64,000 nucleotides of DNA from Anaspis maculata (Eukaryota; Arthropoda; Insecta; Coleoptera; Scraptiidae): contig OX421967.1 in assembly GCA_949128115.1 (NCBI GenBank), positions 2,780,070 to 2,844,069 of the forward strand, in the 5' to 3' direction. Position numbers and translations under genes: made by a program. Shown here piece after piece: positions 1 through 15,500 of this stretch (position 1 is its first letter; every line of letters begins with the position of its first letter). The notes beneath the pieces are model-generated. The model ran no database searches. It was not told the DNA's origin and worked only from the letters and a program-made list of their open reading frames with translations.

Positions 1-3000
1 CTTGTGAATGAGGCAGTTCAATCATGAACAAGGTGAATCTCACAGTTTGAAATCTGAAACATGGCTATTTCAGCCTAGTTTTGTGTTTATTAGCTCCCGG
101 CAGCATGAAATGGCTTAGTTCTGGCCTGAATAAACTGGAAATCATGAAAATCTCATGTAAAAGAAACCGTACAAAGATAAACGGGGTGTATTACACAGTT
201 CAAAGGCTGAAACAAAGCTAGTTGAGTTTAATTTTGTGTTTACAAGCTTCGGGCAGCATGAAGTAGCTCAGTTTTTTCCTTAATCATTTGCAAAGAGTGA
301 AAATCACTTGTGAATAAGGCAGTTCAGTGATGAACGAGTCGAATCTCACAGTTTGAAATCTGAAACATGGCTAATTCAGCCTAGTTTTGTGTTTATCAGC
401 TCCCAGCAGCATGAAATGGCTTAGTTCTGGCCTGAATAAACTGGAAATCATGAAAATATCTCTTGTGAAAGAAACCGTACAAAGTAAACGAGGTGTATTA
501 CACAGTTCAAAGGCTGAAACATGGCTAGTTGAGTTTAATTTTGTGTTAACAAGCTTCGGGCAGCATAAAATAGCTCAGTTTTGTCCTTAATCATTTGCAA
601 TGAGTGAAAATCACTTGTGAATGAGGCAGTTCAATGATGAACAAGGTGAATCTCACAGTTTGAAATCTGAAACATGGCTATTTCAGCCTAGTTTTGTGTT
701 TATTAGCTCCCGGCAGCATGAAATGGCTTAGTTCTGGCCTGAATAAACTGGAAATCATGAAAATCTCTTGTAAAAGAAACCGTCCAAAGATAAACGAGGT
801 GTATTACACAGTTCAAAGGCTGAAACAAGGCTAGTTGAGTTTAATTTTGTGTTTACAAGCTTCGGGCAGCATGAAATAGCTCAGTTTTGTCCCTGATCAT
901 TTGCAAAGAGTGGAAATCACTTGTGAATAAGGCAGTTCAATGATGAACGAGGTGAATCTCACAGTTTGAAAGCTGAAACAAGGCTAATTCAGCCTCGTTT
1001 TGTGTTTATTGGCTCCCGGCAGCATGAAATGGCTTAGTTCTGGCCTGAATAATCTGGTAATCATAAAAATCTCTTGTAAAAGAAACCGTCCAAAGATAAA
1101 CGAGGTGTATTACACAGTTCAAAGGCTGAAACAAGGCTAGTTGAGTTTAATTTTGTGTTTACAAGCTTCGGGCAGCATGAAATAGTTCAGTTTTGTCCTT
1201 AATCATTTGCAAAGAGTGAAAATCACTTGTGAATAAGGCAGTTCAATGATGAACGAGGTAAATCTCACAGTTTGAAAGCTGAAACAAGGCTAATTCAGCC
1301 TAGTTTTGTGTTTATCAGCTCCCGGCAGCATGAAATGGCTTAGTTCTGGCCTGAATAATCTGGTAATCATAAAAATCTCTTGTAAATGAAACCGTCCAAA
1401 GATAAACGAGGTGTATTACACAGTTCAAAGGCTGAAACAAGGCTAGTTGAGTTTAATTTTGTGTTTACAAGCTTCGGGCAGCATGAAATAGCTCAGTTTT
1501 GTCCTTAATCATTTGCAAAGAGTGAAAATCACTTGTGAATAAGGCAGTTCAATGATGAACGAGGTAAATCTCACAGTTTGAAAGCTGAAACATGGCTAAT
1601 TCAGCCTAGTTTTGTGTTTATTAGCTCCCGGCAGCATGAAATGGCTTAGTTCTGGCCTGAATAATCTGGTAATCATAAAAATCTCTTGTAAAAGAAACCG
1701 TCCAAAGATAAACGAGGTGTATTACACAGTTCAAAGGCTGAAACAAGGCTAGTTGAGTTTAATTTTGTGTTTACAAGCTTCGGGCAGCATGAAATAGTTC
1801 AGTTTTGTCCTTAATCATTTGCAAAGAGTGAAAATCACTTGTGAATAAGGCAGTTCAATGATGAACGAGGTAAATCTCACAGTTTGAAATCTGAAACATG
1901 GCTATTTCAGCCTAGTTTTGTGTTTATTAGCTCCCGGCAGCATGAAATGGCTTAGTTCTGGCCTGAATAATCTGGAAATCATGAAAATCTCTTGTAAAAG
2001 AAACCGTACAATGATAAACGAGGTGTATTACACAGTTGAAAGGCTGAAACAAAGCTAGTTGCGTTTAATTTTGTGTTTACAAGCTTTGGGCAGCATGAAA
2101 TAGCTCAGTTTTGTCCTTAATCATTTGCAAAAAGTGAAAATCACTTGTGAATAAGGCAGTTAAATGATGAACGAGGTGAATCTCACAGTTTGAAAGCTGA
2201 AACATGGCTAATTCAGCCTCGTTTTGTGTTTATTAGCTCCCGGCAGCATGAAATGGCTTAGTTCGGGCCTGAATAATCTGGAAATCATAAAAATCTCTTG
2301 TGAAAGAAACCGTACAAAGATAGACGAGGTGTATTACACAGTTCAAACGCTGGAACAAAGCTAGTTGCGTTTAATTTTGTGTTTACAAGCTTCGGGCAGC
2401 ATGAAATAGCTCAGTTTTGTCCTTAATCATTTGCAAAGAGTGGAAATCACTTGTGAATAAGGCAGTTCAATGATAAACGAGGTGAATCTCACAGTTTGAA
2501 AGCTGAAACATGGCTAATTCAGCCTAGTATGGTGTTTATAAGCTCCCGGCAGCATGGAATGGCTTAGTTTTGTCCTTAACCATTTGCAAAGAGTGGAAAT
2601 CACTTGTAAATGGAGCAGTTCAATGCTGAACAAGGTTAATTCTACAGGTTCAATGCTGAAACATTGCTAATTGAGCCTAGTTTTGTGTTTAAAAGCTCCC
2701 GGCAGCATGAAATGGCTTAGTTCTGGCCTGAATAATCTGGGAATCATGAAAATCTCTTGTAAAAGAAACCGTACAAAGATAAACAAGGTGTATCACTAAG
2801 ATCAAAGGCTGAAACAAGGCTAGTTGAATTTAATTTTGTGTTTACAAGCTTCGGGCAGCATGAAATAGTTCAGTTTTGTCCTTAATCATTTGCAAAGAGT
2901 GAAAATCAATTGTGAATAAGGCAGTTCAATGATGAACGAAGAGAATCTCACAGTTTGAAAGCTGAAACTTGGCTAATTCAGCCTCGTTTTGTGTTTATTA

Positions 3001-6000
3001 GCTCCCGGCAGCATGAAATGGCTTAGTTCTGGCCTGAATAATCTGGTAATCATAAAAATCTCTTGTAAAAGAAACCGTCCAAAGATAAACGAGGTGTATT
3101 ACACAGTTCAAAGGCTGAAACAAGGCTAGTAGAGTTTAATTTTGTGTTTACAAGCTTCGGGCAGCATGAAATAGTTCAGTTTTGTCCTTAATCATTTGCA
3201 AAGAGTGAAAATCACTTGTGAATAAGGCAGTTCAATGATAAACGAGGTGAATCTCACAGTTTGAAAGCTGAAACATGGCTAATTCAGCCTAGTATGGTGT
3301 TTATATGCTCCCGGCAGCATGGAATGGCTTAGTTTTTTCCTTAACCATTTGCAAAGAGTGGAAATCACTTGTGAATGAAGCAGTTCAATGCTGAACAAGG
3401 TTAATTCTACAGGTTCAATGCTGAAACATTGCTAATTGAGCCTAGTTTTGTGTTTATAAGCTCCCGGCAGCATGAAATGGCTCAGTTCTGGCCTGAATAA
3501 TCAGGGAATCATGAAAATCTCTTGTAAAAGAAACCGTACAAAGATAAACGAGGTGTATCACTAAGATCAAAGGCTGAAACAAGGCTAGTTGAGTTTAATT
3601 TTGTGTTTACAAGATTCGGGCAGCATGAAATAGTTCAGTTTTGTCCTTAATCATTTGCGAAGAGTGAAAATCACTTGTGAATAAGGCAGTTCAATGACGA
3701 ACGTTCAAAAATCTCACAGTTTGAAAGCTGAAACATGTCTAATTCAGCCTAGTTTTGTGTTTATTAGCTCCCGGCAGCTCAAAATGGCTTAGTTCTGGCT
3801 TGAATAATCTGGAAATCATAAAAATCTCTTGTAAAAGAAACCGTACAATGATAAACGGGGTGTATTACACAGTTCAAAGGCTGAAACAAAGCTAGTTGCG
3901 TTTAATTTTGTGTTTACAAGCTTTGGGCAGCATGAAATAGCTCACTTTTGTCCTTGATCATTTGCAAAGAGTGAAAATCACTTGTGAATAAGGCAGTTCA
4001 ATGATGAACGAGGTAAATCTCACAGTTTGAAAGCTGAAACATGTCCAATTCAGCCTAGTTTTGTGTTTATTAGCTCCCGGAAGCTCAAAATGGCTTAGTT
4101 CTGGCTTGAATAATCTGGAAATCATAAAAATCTCTTGTAAAAGAAACCGTACAATGATAAACGAGGTGTATTACACAGTTCAAAGGCTGAAACAAAGCTA
4201 GTTGCGTTTAATTTTGTGTTTACAAGCTTTGGGCAGCATGAAATAGCTCACTTTTGTCCTTAATCATTTGCAAAGAGTGAAAATCACTTGTGAATAAGGC
4301 AGTTCAATGATGAACGAGGTAAATCTCACAGTTTGAAAGCTGAAACATGGCTAATTCAGCCTAGTTTTGTGTTTATCAGCTCCCGGCAGCATGAAATGGC
4401 TTAGTTCTGGCCTGAATAACCTGAAAATCATAAAAATCTCTTGCAAAAGAAACCGTACAGAGATAAACGAGGTGTATTACACAGTTTGAAGGCTGAAACA
4501 AGGCTAGTTGAGTTTAATTTTGTGTTTACAAGCTTCGGGCAGCATGAAATAGTTCAGTTTTGTCCTTAATCATTTGCAAAGAGTGAAAATCAATTGTGAA
4601 TAAGGCAGTTCAATGATGAACGAAGAGAATCTCACAGTTTGAAAGCTGAAACATGGCTAATTCAGCCTCGTTTTGTGTTTATTAGCTCCCGGCAGCATGA
4701 AATGGCTTAGTTCTGGCCTGAATATTCTGGAAATCATAAAAATCTCTTGTGAAAGAAACCGTACAAAGATAAACGAGGTGTATTACACAGTTCAAACGCT
4801 GAAACAAAGCTAGTTGCGTTTAATTTTGTGTTTACAAGCTTCGGGCAGCATGAAATAGCTCAGTTTTGTCCTTAATCATTTGCAAAGAGTGAAAATCACT
4901 TGTGAATAAGGCAGTTCAATGATGAACGTTCAAAAATCTTACAGTTTGAAAGCTGAAACATGTCTAATTCAGCCTAGTTTTGTGTTTATTAGCTCCCGGC
5001 AGCTCAAAATGGCTTAGTTCTGGCCTGAATAATCTGGAAATCATAAAAATCTCTTGTAAAAGAAACCGTACAATGATAAACGAGGTGTATTACACAGTTC
5101 AAAGTCTGAAACAAAGCTAGTTGCGTTTAATTTTGTGTTTACAAGCTTTGGGCAGGATGAAATAGCTCAGTTTTGTCCCTCATCATTTGCAAAGAGTGAA
5201 AATCACTTGTGAATAAGGCAGTTAAATGATGAACGAGGTGAATCTCACAGTTTGAAAGCTGAAACAGGGCTAATTCAGCCTCGTTTTGTGTTTATTAGCT
5301 CCCGGCAGCATGAAATGGCTTAGTTCTGGCCTGAATATTCTGGAAATCATAAAAATCTCTTGTGAAAGAAACCGTACAAAGATAAACGAGGTGTATTACA
5401 CAGTTCAAACGCTGAAACAAAGCTAGTTGCGTTTAATTTTGTGTTTACAAGCTTCGGGCAGCATGAAATAGCTCAGTTTTGTCCCTGATCATTTGCAAAG
5501 AGTGGAAATCACTTGTGAATAAGGCAGTTCAATGATGAACGAGGTGAATCTCACAGTTTGAAAGCTGAAACAAGGCTAATTCAGCCTCGTTTTGTGTTTA
5601 TTAGCTCCCGGCAGCATGAAATGGCTTAGTTCTGGCCTGAATAATCTGGTAATCATAAAAATCTCTTGTAAAAGAAACCGTACAAAGATAAACGAGGTGT
5701 ATTACACAGTTCAAACGCTGAAACAAGGCTAGTTGAGTTTAATTTTGTGTTTACAAGCTTCGGGCAGCATGAGATAGTTCAGTTTTGTCCTTAATCATTT
5801 GCAAAGAGTGAAAATCACTTGTGAATAAGGCAGTTCAATGATGAACGTTCAAAAATCTTACAGTTTGAAAGCTGAAACATGTCTAATTCAGCCTAGTTTT
5901 GTGTTTATTAGCTCCCGGCAGCTCAAAATGGCTTAGTTCTGGCCTGAATAATCTGGAAATCATAAAAATCTCTTGTAAAAGAAACCGTACAATGATAAAC

Positions 6001-9000
6001 GAGGTGTATTACACAGTTCAAAGTCTGAAACAAAGCTAGTTGCGTTTAATTTTGTGTTTACAAGCTTTGGGCAGGATGAAATAGCTCAGTTTTGTCCCTC
6101 ATCATTTGCAAAGAGTGAAAATCACTTGTGAATAAGGCAGTTAAATGATGAACGAGGTGAATCTCACAGTTTGAAAGCTGAAACATGGCTAATTCAGCCT
6201 AGTTTTGTGTTTATCAGCTCCCGGCAGCATGAAATGGCTTAGTTCTGGCCTGAATAATCTGAAAATCATAAAAATCTCTTGCAAAAGAAACCGTACAATG
6301 ATAAACGAGGTGTATTACACAGTTGAAAGGCTGAAACAAAGCTAGTTGCGTTTAATTTTGTGTTTACAAGCTTTGGGCAGCATGAAATAGCTCAGTTTTG
6401 TCCTTAATCATTTGCAAAAAGTGAAAATCACTTGTGAATAAGGCAGTTAAATGATGAACGAGGTGAATCTCACAGTTTGAAAGCTGAAACATGGCTAATT
6501 CAGCCTCGTTTTGTGTTTATTAGCTCCCGGCAGCATGAAATGGCTTAGTTCGGGCCTGAATAATCTGGAAATCATAAAAATCTCTTGTAAAAGAAACCGT
6601 ACAAAGATAAACGAGGTGTATTACACAGTTCAAAGGCTGAAACAAAGCTAGTTGAGTTTAATTTTGTGTTTACAAGCTTCGGGCAGCATAAAATAGCTCA
6701 GTTTTGTCCTTAATCATTTGCAATGAGTGAAAATCACTTGTGAATAAGGCAGTTCAATGATGAACGAGGTAAATCTCACAGTTTGAAAGCTGAAACAAGG
6801 CTAATTCAGCCTAGTTTTGTGTTTATCAGCTCCCGGCAGCATGAAATGGCTTAGTTCTGGCCTGAATAATCTGGTAATCATAAAAATCTCTTGTAAATGA
6901 AACCGTCCAAAGATAAACGAGGTGTATTACACAGTTCAAAGGCTGAAACAAGGCTAGTTGAGTTTAATTTTGTGTTTACAAGCTTCGGGCAGCATGAAAT
7001 AGCTCAGTTTTGTCCTTAATCATTTGCAAAGAGTGAAAATCACTTGTGAATAAGGCAGTTCAATGATGAACGAGGTAAATCTCACAGTTTGAAAGCTGAA
7101 ACATGTCTAATTCAGCCTAGTTTTGTGTTTATTAGCTCCCGGCAGCTCAAAATGGCTTAGTTCTGGCTTGAATAATCTGGAAATCATAAAAATCTCTTGT
7201 AAAAGAAACCGTACAATGATAAACGATGTGTATTACACAGTTCAAAGGCTGAAACAAGGCTAGTTGAGTTTAATTTTGTGTTTACAAGCTTCGGGCAGCA
7301 TGAAATAGTTCAGTTTTGTCCTTAGTCATTTGCAAAGAGTGAAAATCATTTGTGAATAAGGCAGTTCAATGATGAACGAAGAGAATCTCACAGTTTGAAA
7401 GCTGAAACATGGCTAATTCAGCCTCGTTTTGTGTTTATTAGCTCCCGGCAGCATGAAATGGCTTAGTTCTGGCCTGAATATTCTGGAAATCATAAAAATC
7501 TTTTGTGAAAGAAACCGTACAAAGATAAACGAGGTGTATTACACAGTTCAAAGGCTGAAACAAGGCTAGTTGAGTTTAATTTTGTGTTTACAAGCTTCGG
7601 GCAGCATGAAATAGTTCAGTTTTGTCCTTAACCATTTGCAAAGAGTGGAAATCACTTGTGAATGAAGCAGTTCAATGCTGAACAAGGTTAATTCTACAGG
7701 TTCAATGCTGAAACATTGCTAATTGAGCCTAGTTTTGTGTTTATAAGCTCCCGGCAGCATGAAATGGCTCAGTTCTGGCCTGAATAATCAGGGAATCATG
7801 AAAATCTCTTGTAAAAGAAACCGTACAAAGATAAACGAGGTGTATCACTAAGATCAAAGGCTGAAACAAGGCTAGTTGAGTTTAATTTTGTGTTTACAAG
7901 ATTCGGGCAGCATGAAATAGCTCAGTTTTGTCCCTGATCATTTGCAAAGAGTGAAAATCACTTGTGAATAAGGCAGTTCAATGACGAACGTTCAAAAATC
8001 TCACAGTTTGAAAGCTGAAACATGTCTAATTCAGCCTAGTTTTGTGTTTATTAGCTCCCGGCAGCTCAAAATGGCTTAGTTCTGGCTTGAATAATCTGGA
8101 AATCATAAAAATCTCTTGTAAAAGAAACCGTACAATGATAAACGAGGTGTATTACACAGTTGAAAGGCTGAAACAAAGCTAGTTGCGTTTAATTTTGTGT
8201 TTACAAGCTTTGGGCAGCATGAAATAGCTCAGTTTTGTCCTTAATCATTTGCAAAAAGTGAAAATCACTTGTGAATAAGGCAGTTAAATGATGAACGAGG
8301 TGAATCTCACAGTTTGAAAGCTGAAACATGGCTAATTCAGCCTCGTTTTGTGTTTATTAGCTCCCGGCAGCATGAAATGGCTTAGTTCGGGCCTGAATAA
8401 TCTGGAAATCATAAAAATCTCTTGTGAAAGAAACCGTACAAAGATAGACGAGGTGTATTACACAGTTCAAACGCTGGAACAAAGCTAGTTGCGTTTAATT
8501 TTGTGTTTACAAGCTTCGGGCAGCATGAAATAGCTCAGTTTTGTCCTTAATCATTTGCAAAGAGTGGAAATCACTTGTGAATAAGGCAGTTCAATGATAA
8601 ACGAGGTGAATCTCACAGTTTGAAAGCTGAAACATGGCTAATTCAGCCTAGTATGGTGTTTATAAGCTCCCGGCAGCATGGAATGGCTTAGTTTTGTCCT
8701 TAACCATTTGCAAAGAGTGGAAATCACTTGTAAATGGAGCAGTTCAATGCTGAACAAGGTTAATTCTACAGGTTCAATGCTGAAACATTGCTAATTGAGC
8801 CTAGTTTTGTGTTTAAAAGCTCCCGGCAGCATGAAATGGCTTAGTTCTGGCCTGAATAATCTGGGAATCATGAAAATCTCTTGTAAAAGAAACCGTACAA
8901 AGATAAACAAGGTGTATCACTAAGATCAAAGGCTGAAACAAGGCTAGTTGAATTTAATTTTGTGTTTACAAGCTTCGGGCAGCATGAAATAGTTCAGTTT

Positions 9001-12000
9001 TGTCCTTAATCATTTGCAAAGAGTGAAAATCAATTGTGAATAAGGCAGTTCAATGATGAACGAAGAGAATCTCACAGTTTGAAAGCTGAAACATGGCTAA
9101 TTCAGCCTAGTTTTGTGTTTATTAGCTCCCGGCAGCTCAAAATGGCTTAGTTCTGGCCTGAGTAATCTCGAAATCATAAAAATCTCTTGTAAAAGAAACC
9201 GTACAATGATAAACGAGGTGTATTACACAGTTCAAAGGCTGAAACAAAGCTAGTTGCGTTTAATTTTGTGTTTACAAGCTTTGGGCAGCATGAAATAGCT
9301 CACTTTTGTCCTTAATCATTTGCAAAGAGTGAAAATCACTTGTGAATAAGGCAGTTCAATGATGAACGAGGTAAATCTCACAGTTTGAAAGCTGAAACAT
9401 GGCTAATTCAGCCTAGTTTTGTGTTTATCAGCTCCCGGCAGCATGAAATGGCTTAGTTCTGGCCTGAATAACCTGAAAATCATAAAAATCTCTTGCAAAA
9501 GAAACCGTACAGAGATAAACGAGGTGTATTACACAGTTTGAAGGCTGAAACAAGGCTAGTTGAGTTTAATTTTGTGTTTACAAGCTTCGGGCAGCATGAA
9601 ATAGTTCAGTTTTGTCCTTAATCATTTGCAAAGAGTGAAAATCAATTGTGAATAAGGCAGTTCAATGATGAACGAAGAGAATCTCACAGTTTGAAAGCTG
9701 AAACTTGGCTAATTCAGCCTCGTTTTGTGTTTATTAGCTCCCGGCAGCATGAAATGGCTTAGTTCTGGCCTGAATAATCTGGTAATCATAAAAATCTCTT
9801 GTAAAAGAAACCGTCCAAAGATAAACGAGGTGTATTACACAGTTCAAAGGCTGAAACAAGGCTAGTAGAGTTTAATTTTGTGTTTACAAGCTTCGGGCAG
9901 CATGAAATAGTTCAGTTTTGTCCTTAATCATTTGCAAAGAGTGAAAATCACTTGTGAATAAGGCAGTTCAATGATAAACGAGGTGAATCTCACAGTTTGA
10001 AAGCTGAAACATGGCTAATTCAGCCTAGTATGGTGTTTATATGCTCCCGGCAGCATGGAATGGCTTAGTTTTTTCCTTAACCATTTGCAAAGAGTGGAAA
10101 TCACTTGTGAATGAAGCAGTTCAATGCTGAACAAGGTTAATTCTACAGGTTCAATGCTGAAACATTGCTAATTGAGCCTAGTTTTGTGTTTATAAGCTCC
10201 CGGCAGCATGAAATGGCTCAGTTCTGGCCTGAATAATCAGGGAATCATGAAAATCTCTTGTAAAAGAAACCGTACAAAGATAAACGAGGTGTATCACTAA
10301 GATCAAAGGCTGAAACAAGGCTAGTTGAGTTTAATTTTGTGTTTACAAGATTCGGGCAGCATGAAATAGTTCAGTTTTGTCCTTAATCATTTGCAAAGAG
10401 TGAAAATCACTTGTGAATAAGGCAGTTCAATGACGAACGTTCAAAAATCTCACAGTTTGAAAGCTGAAACATGTCTAATTCAGCCTAGTTTTGTGTTTAT
10501 TAGCTCCCGGCAGCTCAAAATGGCTTAGTTCTGGCTTGAATAATCTGGAAATCATAAAAATCTCTTGTAAAAGAAACCGTACAATGATAAACGAGGTGTA
10601 TTACACAGTTCAAAGGCTGAAACAAAGCTAGTTGCGTTTAATTTTGTGTTTACAAGCTTTGGGCAGGATGAAATAGCTCAGTTTTGTCCCTCATCATTTG
10701 CAAAGAGTGAAAATCACTTGTGAATAAGGCAGTTAAATGATGAACGAGGTGAATCTCACAGTTTGAAAGCTGAAACATGGCTAATTCAGCCTCGTTTTGT
10801 GTTTATTAGCTCCCGGCAGCATGAAATGGCTTAGTTCTGGCCTGAATAACCTGAAAATCATAAAAATCTCTTGCAAAAGAAACCGTACAGAGATAAACGA
10901 GGTGTATTACACAGTTTGAAGGCTGAAACAAGGCTAGTTGAGTTTAATTTTGTGTTTACAAGCTTCGGGCAGCATGAAATAGTTCAGTTTTGTCCTTAAT
11001 CATTTGCAAAGAGTGAAAATCAATTGTGAATAAGGCAGTTCAATGATGAACGAAGAGAATCTCACAGTTTGAAAGCTGAAACATGGCTAATTCAGCCTCG
11101 TTTTGTGTTTATTAGCTCCCGGCAGCATGAAATGGCTTAGTTCTGGCCTGAATATTCTGGAAATCATAAAAATCTCTTGTGAAAGAAACCGTACAAAGAT
11201 AAACGAGGTGTATTACACAGTTCAAACGCTGAAACAAAGCTAGTTGCGTTTAATTTTGTGTTTACAAGCTTCGGGCAGCATGAAATAGCTCAGTTTTGTC
11301 CTTAATCATTTGCAAAGAGTGAAAATCACTTGTGAATAAGGCAGTTCAATGATGAACGTTCAAAAATCTTACAGTTTGAAAGCTGAAACATGTCTAATTC
11401 AGCCTAGTTTTGTGTTTATTAGCTCCCGGCAGCTCAAAATGGCTTAGTTCTGGCCTGAATAATCTGGAAATCATAAAAATCTCTTGTAAAAGAAACCGTA
11501 CAATGATAAACGAGGTGTATTACACAGTTCAAAGTCTGAAACAAAGCTAGTTGCGTTTAATTTTGTGTTTACAAGCTTTGGGCAGGATGAAATAGCTCAG
11601 TTTTGTCCCTCATCATTTGCAAAGAGTGAAAATCACTTGTGAATAAGGCAGTTAAATGATGAACGAGGTGAATCTCACAGTTTGAAAGCTGAAACATGGC
11701 TAATTCAGCCTCGTTTTGTGTTTATTAGCTCCCGGCAGCATGAAATGGCTTAGTTCTGGCCTGAATATTCTGGAAATCATAAAAATCTCTTGTGAAAGAA
11801 ACCGTACAAAGATAAACGAGGTGTATTACACAGTTCAAACGCTGAAACAAAGCTAGTTGCGTTTAATTTTGTGTTTACAAGCTTCGGGCAGCATGAAATA
11901 GCTCAGTTTTGTCCCTGATCATTTGCAAAGAGTGGAAATCACTTGTGAATAAGGCAGTTCAATGATGAACGAGGTGAATCTCACAGTTTGAAAGCTGAAA

Positions 12001-12590
12001 CAAGGCTAATTCAGCCTCGTTTTGTGTTTATTAGCTCCCGGCAGCATGAAATGGCTTAGTTCTGGCCTGAATAATCTGGTAATCATAAAAATCTCTTGTA
12101 AAAGAAACCGTACAAAGATAAACGAGGTGTATTACACAGTTCAAACGCTGAAACAAGGCTAGTTGAGTTTAATTTTGTGTTTACAAGCTTCGGGCAGCAT
12201 GAGATAGTTCAGTTTTGTCCTTAATCATTTGCAAAGAGTGAAAATCACTTGTGAATAAGGCAGTTCAATGATGAACGTTCAAAAATCTTACAGTTTGAAA
12301 GCTGAAACATGTCTAATTCAGCCTAGTTTTGTGTTTATTAGCTCCCGGCAGCTCAAAATGGCTTAGTTCTGGCCTGAATAATCTGGAAATCATAAAAATC
12401 TCTTGTAAAAGAAACCGTACAATGATAAACGAGGTGTATTACACAGTTCAAAGTCTGAAACAAAGCTAGTTGCGTTTAATTTTGTGTTTACAAGCTTTGG
12501 GCAGGATGAAATAGCTCAGTTTTGTCCCTCATCATTTGCAAAGAGTGAAAATCACTTGTGAATAAGGCAGTTAAATGATGAACGAGGTGA

Positions 12591-15500
12591 ATCTCACAGT
12601 TTGAAAGCTGAAACATGGCTAATTCAGCCTAGTTTTGTGTTTATCAGCTCCCGGCAGCATGAAATGGCTTAGTTCTGGCCTGAATAATCTGAAAATCATA
12701 AAAATCTCTTGCAAAAGAAACCGTACAATGATAAACGAGGTGTATTACACAGTTGAAAGGCTGAAACAAAGCTAGTTGCGTTTAATTTTGTGTTTACAAG
12801 CTTTGGGCAGCATGAAATAGCTCAGTTTTGTCCTTAATCATTTGCAAAAAGTGAAAATCACTTGTGAATAAGGCAGTTAAATGATGAACGAGGTGAATCT
12901 CACAGTTTGAAAGCTGAAACATGGCTAATTCAGCCTCGTTTTGTGTTTATTAGCTCCCGGCAGCATGAAATGGCTTAGTTCGGGCCTGAATAATCTGGAA
13001 ATCATAAAAATCTCTTGCAAAAGAAACCGTACAAAGATAGACGAGGTGTATTACACAGTTCAAACGCTGGAACAAAGCTAGTTGCGTTTAATTTTGTGTT
13101 TACAAGCTTCGGGCAGCATGAAATAGCTCAGTTTTGTCCTTAATCATTTGCAAAGAGTGGAAATCACTTGTGAATAAGGCAGTTCAATGATAAACGAGGT
13201 GAATCTCACAGTTTGAAAGCTGAAACATGGCTAATTCAGCCTAGTATGGTGTTTATAAGCTCCCGGCAGCATGGAATGGCCTAGTTTTGTCCTTAACCAT
13301 TTGCAAAGAGTGGAAACCACTTGTAAATGGAGCAGTTCAATGCTGAACAAGGTTAATTCTACAGGTTCAATGCTGAAACATTGCTAATTGAGCCTAGTTT
13401 TGTGTTTAAAAGCTCCCGGCAGCATGAAATGGCTTAGTTCTGGCCTGAATAATCTGAAAATCATAAAAATCTCTTGCAAAAGAAACCGTACAGAGATAAA
13501 CGAGGTGTATTACACAGTTTGAAGGCTGAAACAAGGCTAGTTGAGTTTAATTTTGTGTTTACAAGCTTCGGGCACCATGAAATAAATCAGTTTTGTCCTT
13601 AATCATTTGCAAAGAGTGAAAATCACTTGTGAATAAGGCAGTTAAATGATGAACGAGGTGAATCTCACAGTTTGAAAGCTGAAACATGGCTAATTCAGCC
13701 TCGTTTTGTGTTTATTAGCTCCCGGCAGCATGAAATGGCTTAGTTCGGGCCTGAATAATCTGGAAATCATAAAAATCTCTTGTGAAAGAAACCGTACAAA
13801 GATAAACGAGGTGTATTACACAGTTCAAAGGCTGAAACAAAGCTAGTTGCGTTTAATTTTGTGTTTACAAGCTTTGGGCAGCATGAAATAGCTCAGTTTT
13901 GTCCTTAATCATTTGCAAAAAGTGAAAATCACTTGTGAATAAGGCAGTTAAATGATGAACGAGGTGAATCTCACAGTTTGAAAGCTGAAACATGGCTAAT
14001 TCAGCCTAGTTTTGTGTTTATCAGCTCCCGGCAGCATGAAATGGCTTAGTTCTGGCCTGAATAATCTGAAAATCATAAAAATCTCTTGCAAAAGAAACCG
14101 TACAATGATAAACGAGGTGTATTACACAGTTGAAAGGCTGAAACAAAGCTAGTTGCGTTTAATTTTGTGTTTACAAGCTTTGGGCAGCATGAAATAGCTC
14201 AGTTTTGTCCTTAATCATTTGCAAAAAGTGAAAATCACTTGTGAATAAGGCAGTTAAATGATGAACGAGGTGAATCTCACAGTTTGAAAGCTGAAACATG
14301 GCTAATTCAGCCTCGTTTTGTGTTTATTAGCTCCCGGCAGCATGAAATGGCTTAGTTCGGGCCTGAATAATCTGGAAATCATAAAAATCTCTTGCAAAAG
14401 AAACCGTACAAAGATAGACGAGGTGTATTACACAGTTCAAACGCTGGAACAAAGCTAGTTGCGTTTAATTTTGTGTTTACAAGCTTCGGGCAGCATGAAA
14501 TAGCTCAGTTTTGTCCTTAATCATTTGCAAAGAGTGGAAATCACTTGTGAATAAGGCAGTTCAATGATAAACGAGGTGAATCTCACAGTTTGAAAGCTGA
14601 AACATGGCTAATTCAGCCTAGTATGGTGTTTATAAGCTCCCGGCAGCATGGAATGGCCTAGTTTTGTCCTTAACCATTTGCAAAGAGTGGAAACCACTTG
14701 TAAATGGAGCAGTTCAATGCTGAACAAGGTTAATTCTACAGGTTCAATGCTGAAACATTGCTAATTGAGCCTAGTTTTGTGTTTAAAAGCTCCCGGCAGC
14801 ATGAAATGGCTTAGTTCTGGCCTGAATAATCTGAAAATCATAAAAATCTCTTGCAAAAGAAACCGTACAGAGATAAACGAGGTGTATTACACAGTTTGAA
14901 GGCTGAAACAAGGCTAGTTGAGTTTAATTTTGTGTTTACAAGCTTCGGGCACCATGAAATAAATCAGTTTTGTCCTTAATCATTTGCAAAGAGTGAAAAT
15001 CACTTGTGAATAAGGCAGTTAAATGATGAACGAGGTGAATCTCACAGTTTGAAAGCTGAAACATGGCTAATTCAGCCTCGTTTTGTGTTTATTAGCTCCC
15101 GGCAGCATGAAATGGCTTAGTTCGGGCCTGAATAATCTGGAAATCATAAAAATCTCTTGTGAAAGAAACCGTACAAAGATAAACGAGGTGTATTACACAG
15201 TTCAAAGGCTGAAACAAAGCTAGTTGCGTTTAATTTTGTGTTTACAAGCTTTGGGCAGGATGAAATAGCTCAGTTTTGTCCCTCATCATTTGCAAAGAGT
15301 GAAAATCACTTGTGAATAAGGCAGTTAAATGATGAACGAGGTGAATCTCACAGTTTGAAAGCTGAAACATGGCTAATTCAGCCTAGTTTTGTGTTTATCA
15401 GCTCCCGGCAGCATGAAATGGCTTAGTTCTGGCCTGAATAATCTGAAAATCATAAAAATCTCTTGCAAAAGAAACCGTACAATGATAAACGAGGTGTATT

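Noticed and set aside
387..590. 67-codon frame in the satellite
   Set aside because: It is one chance frame in a repeat unit that is closed by stops in most other copies.
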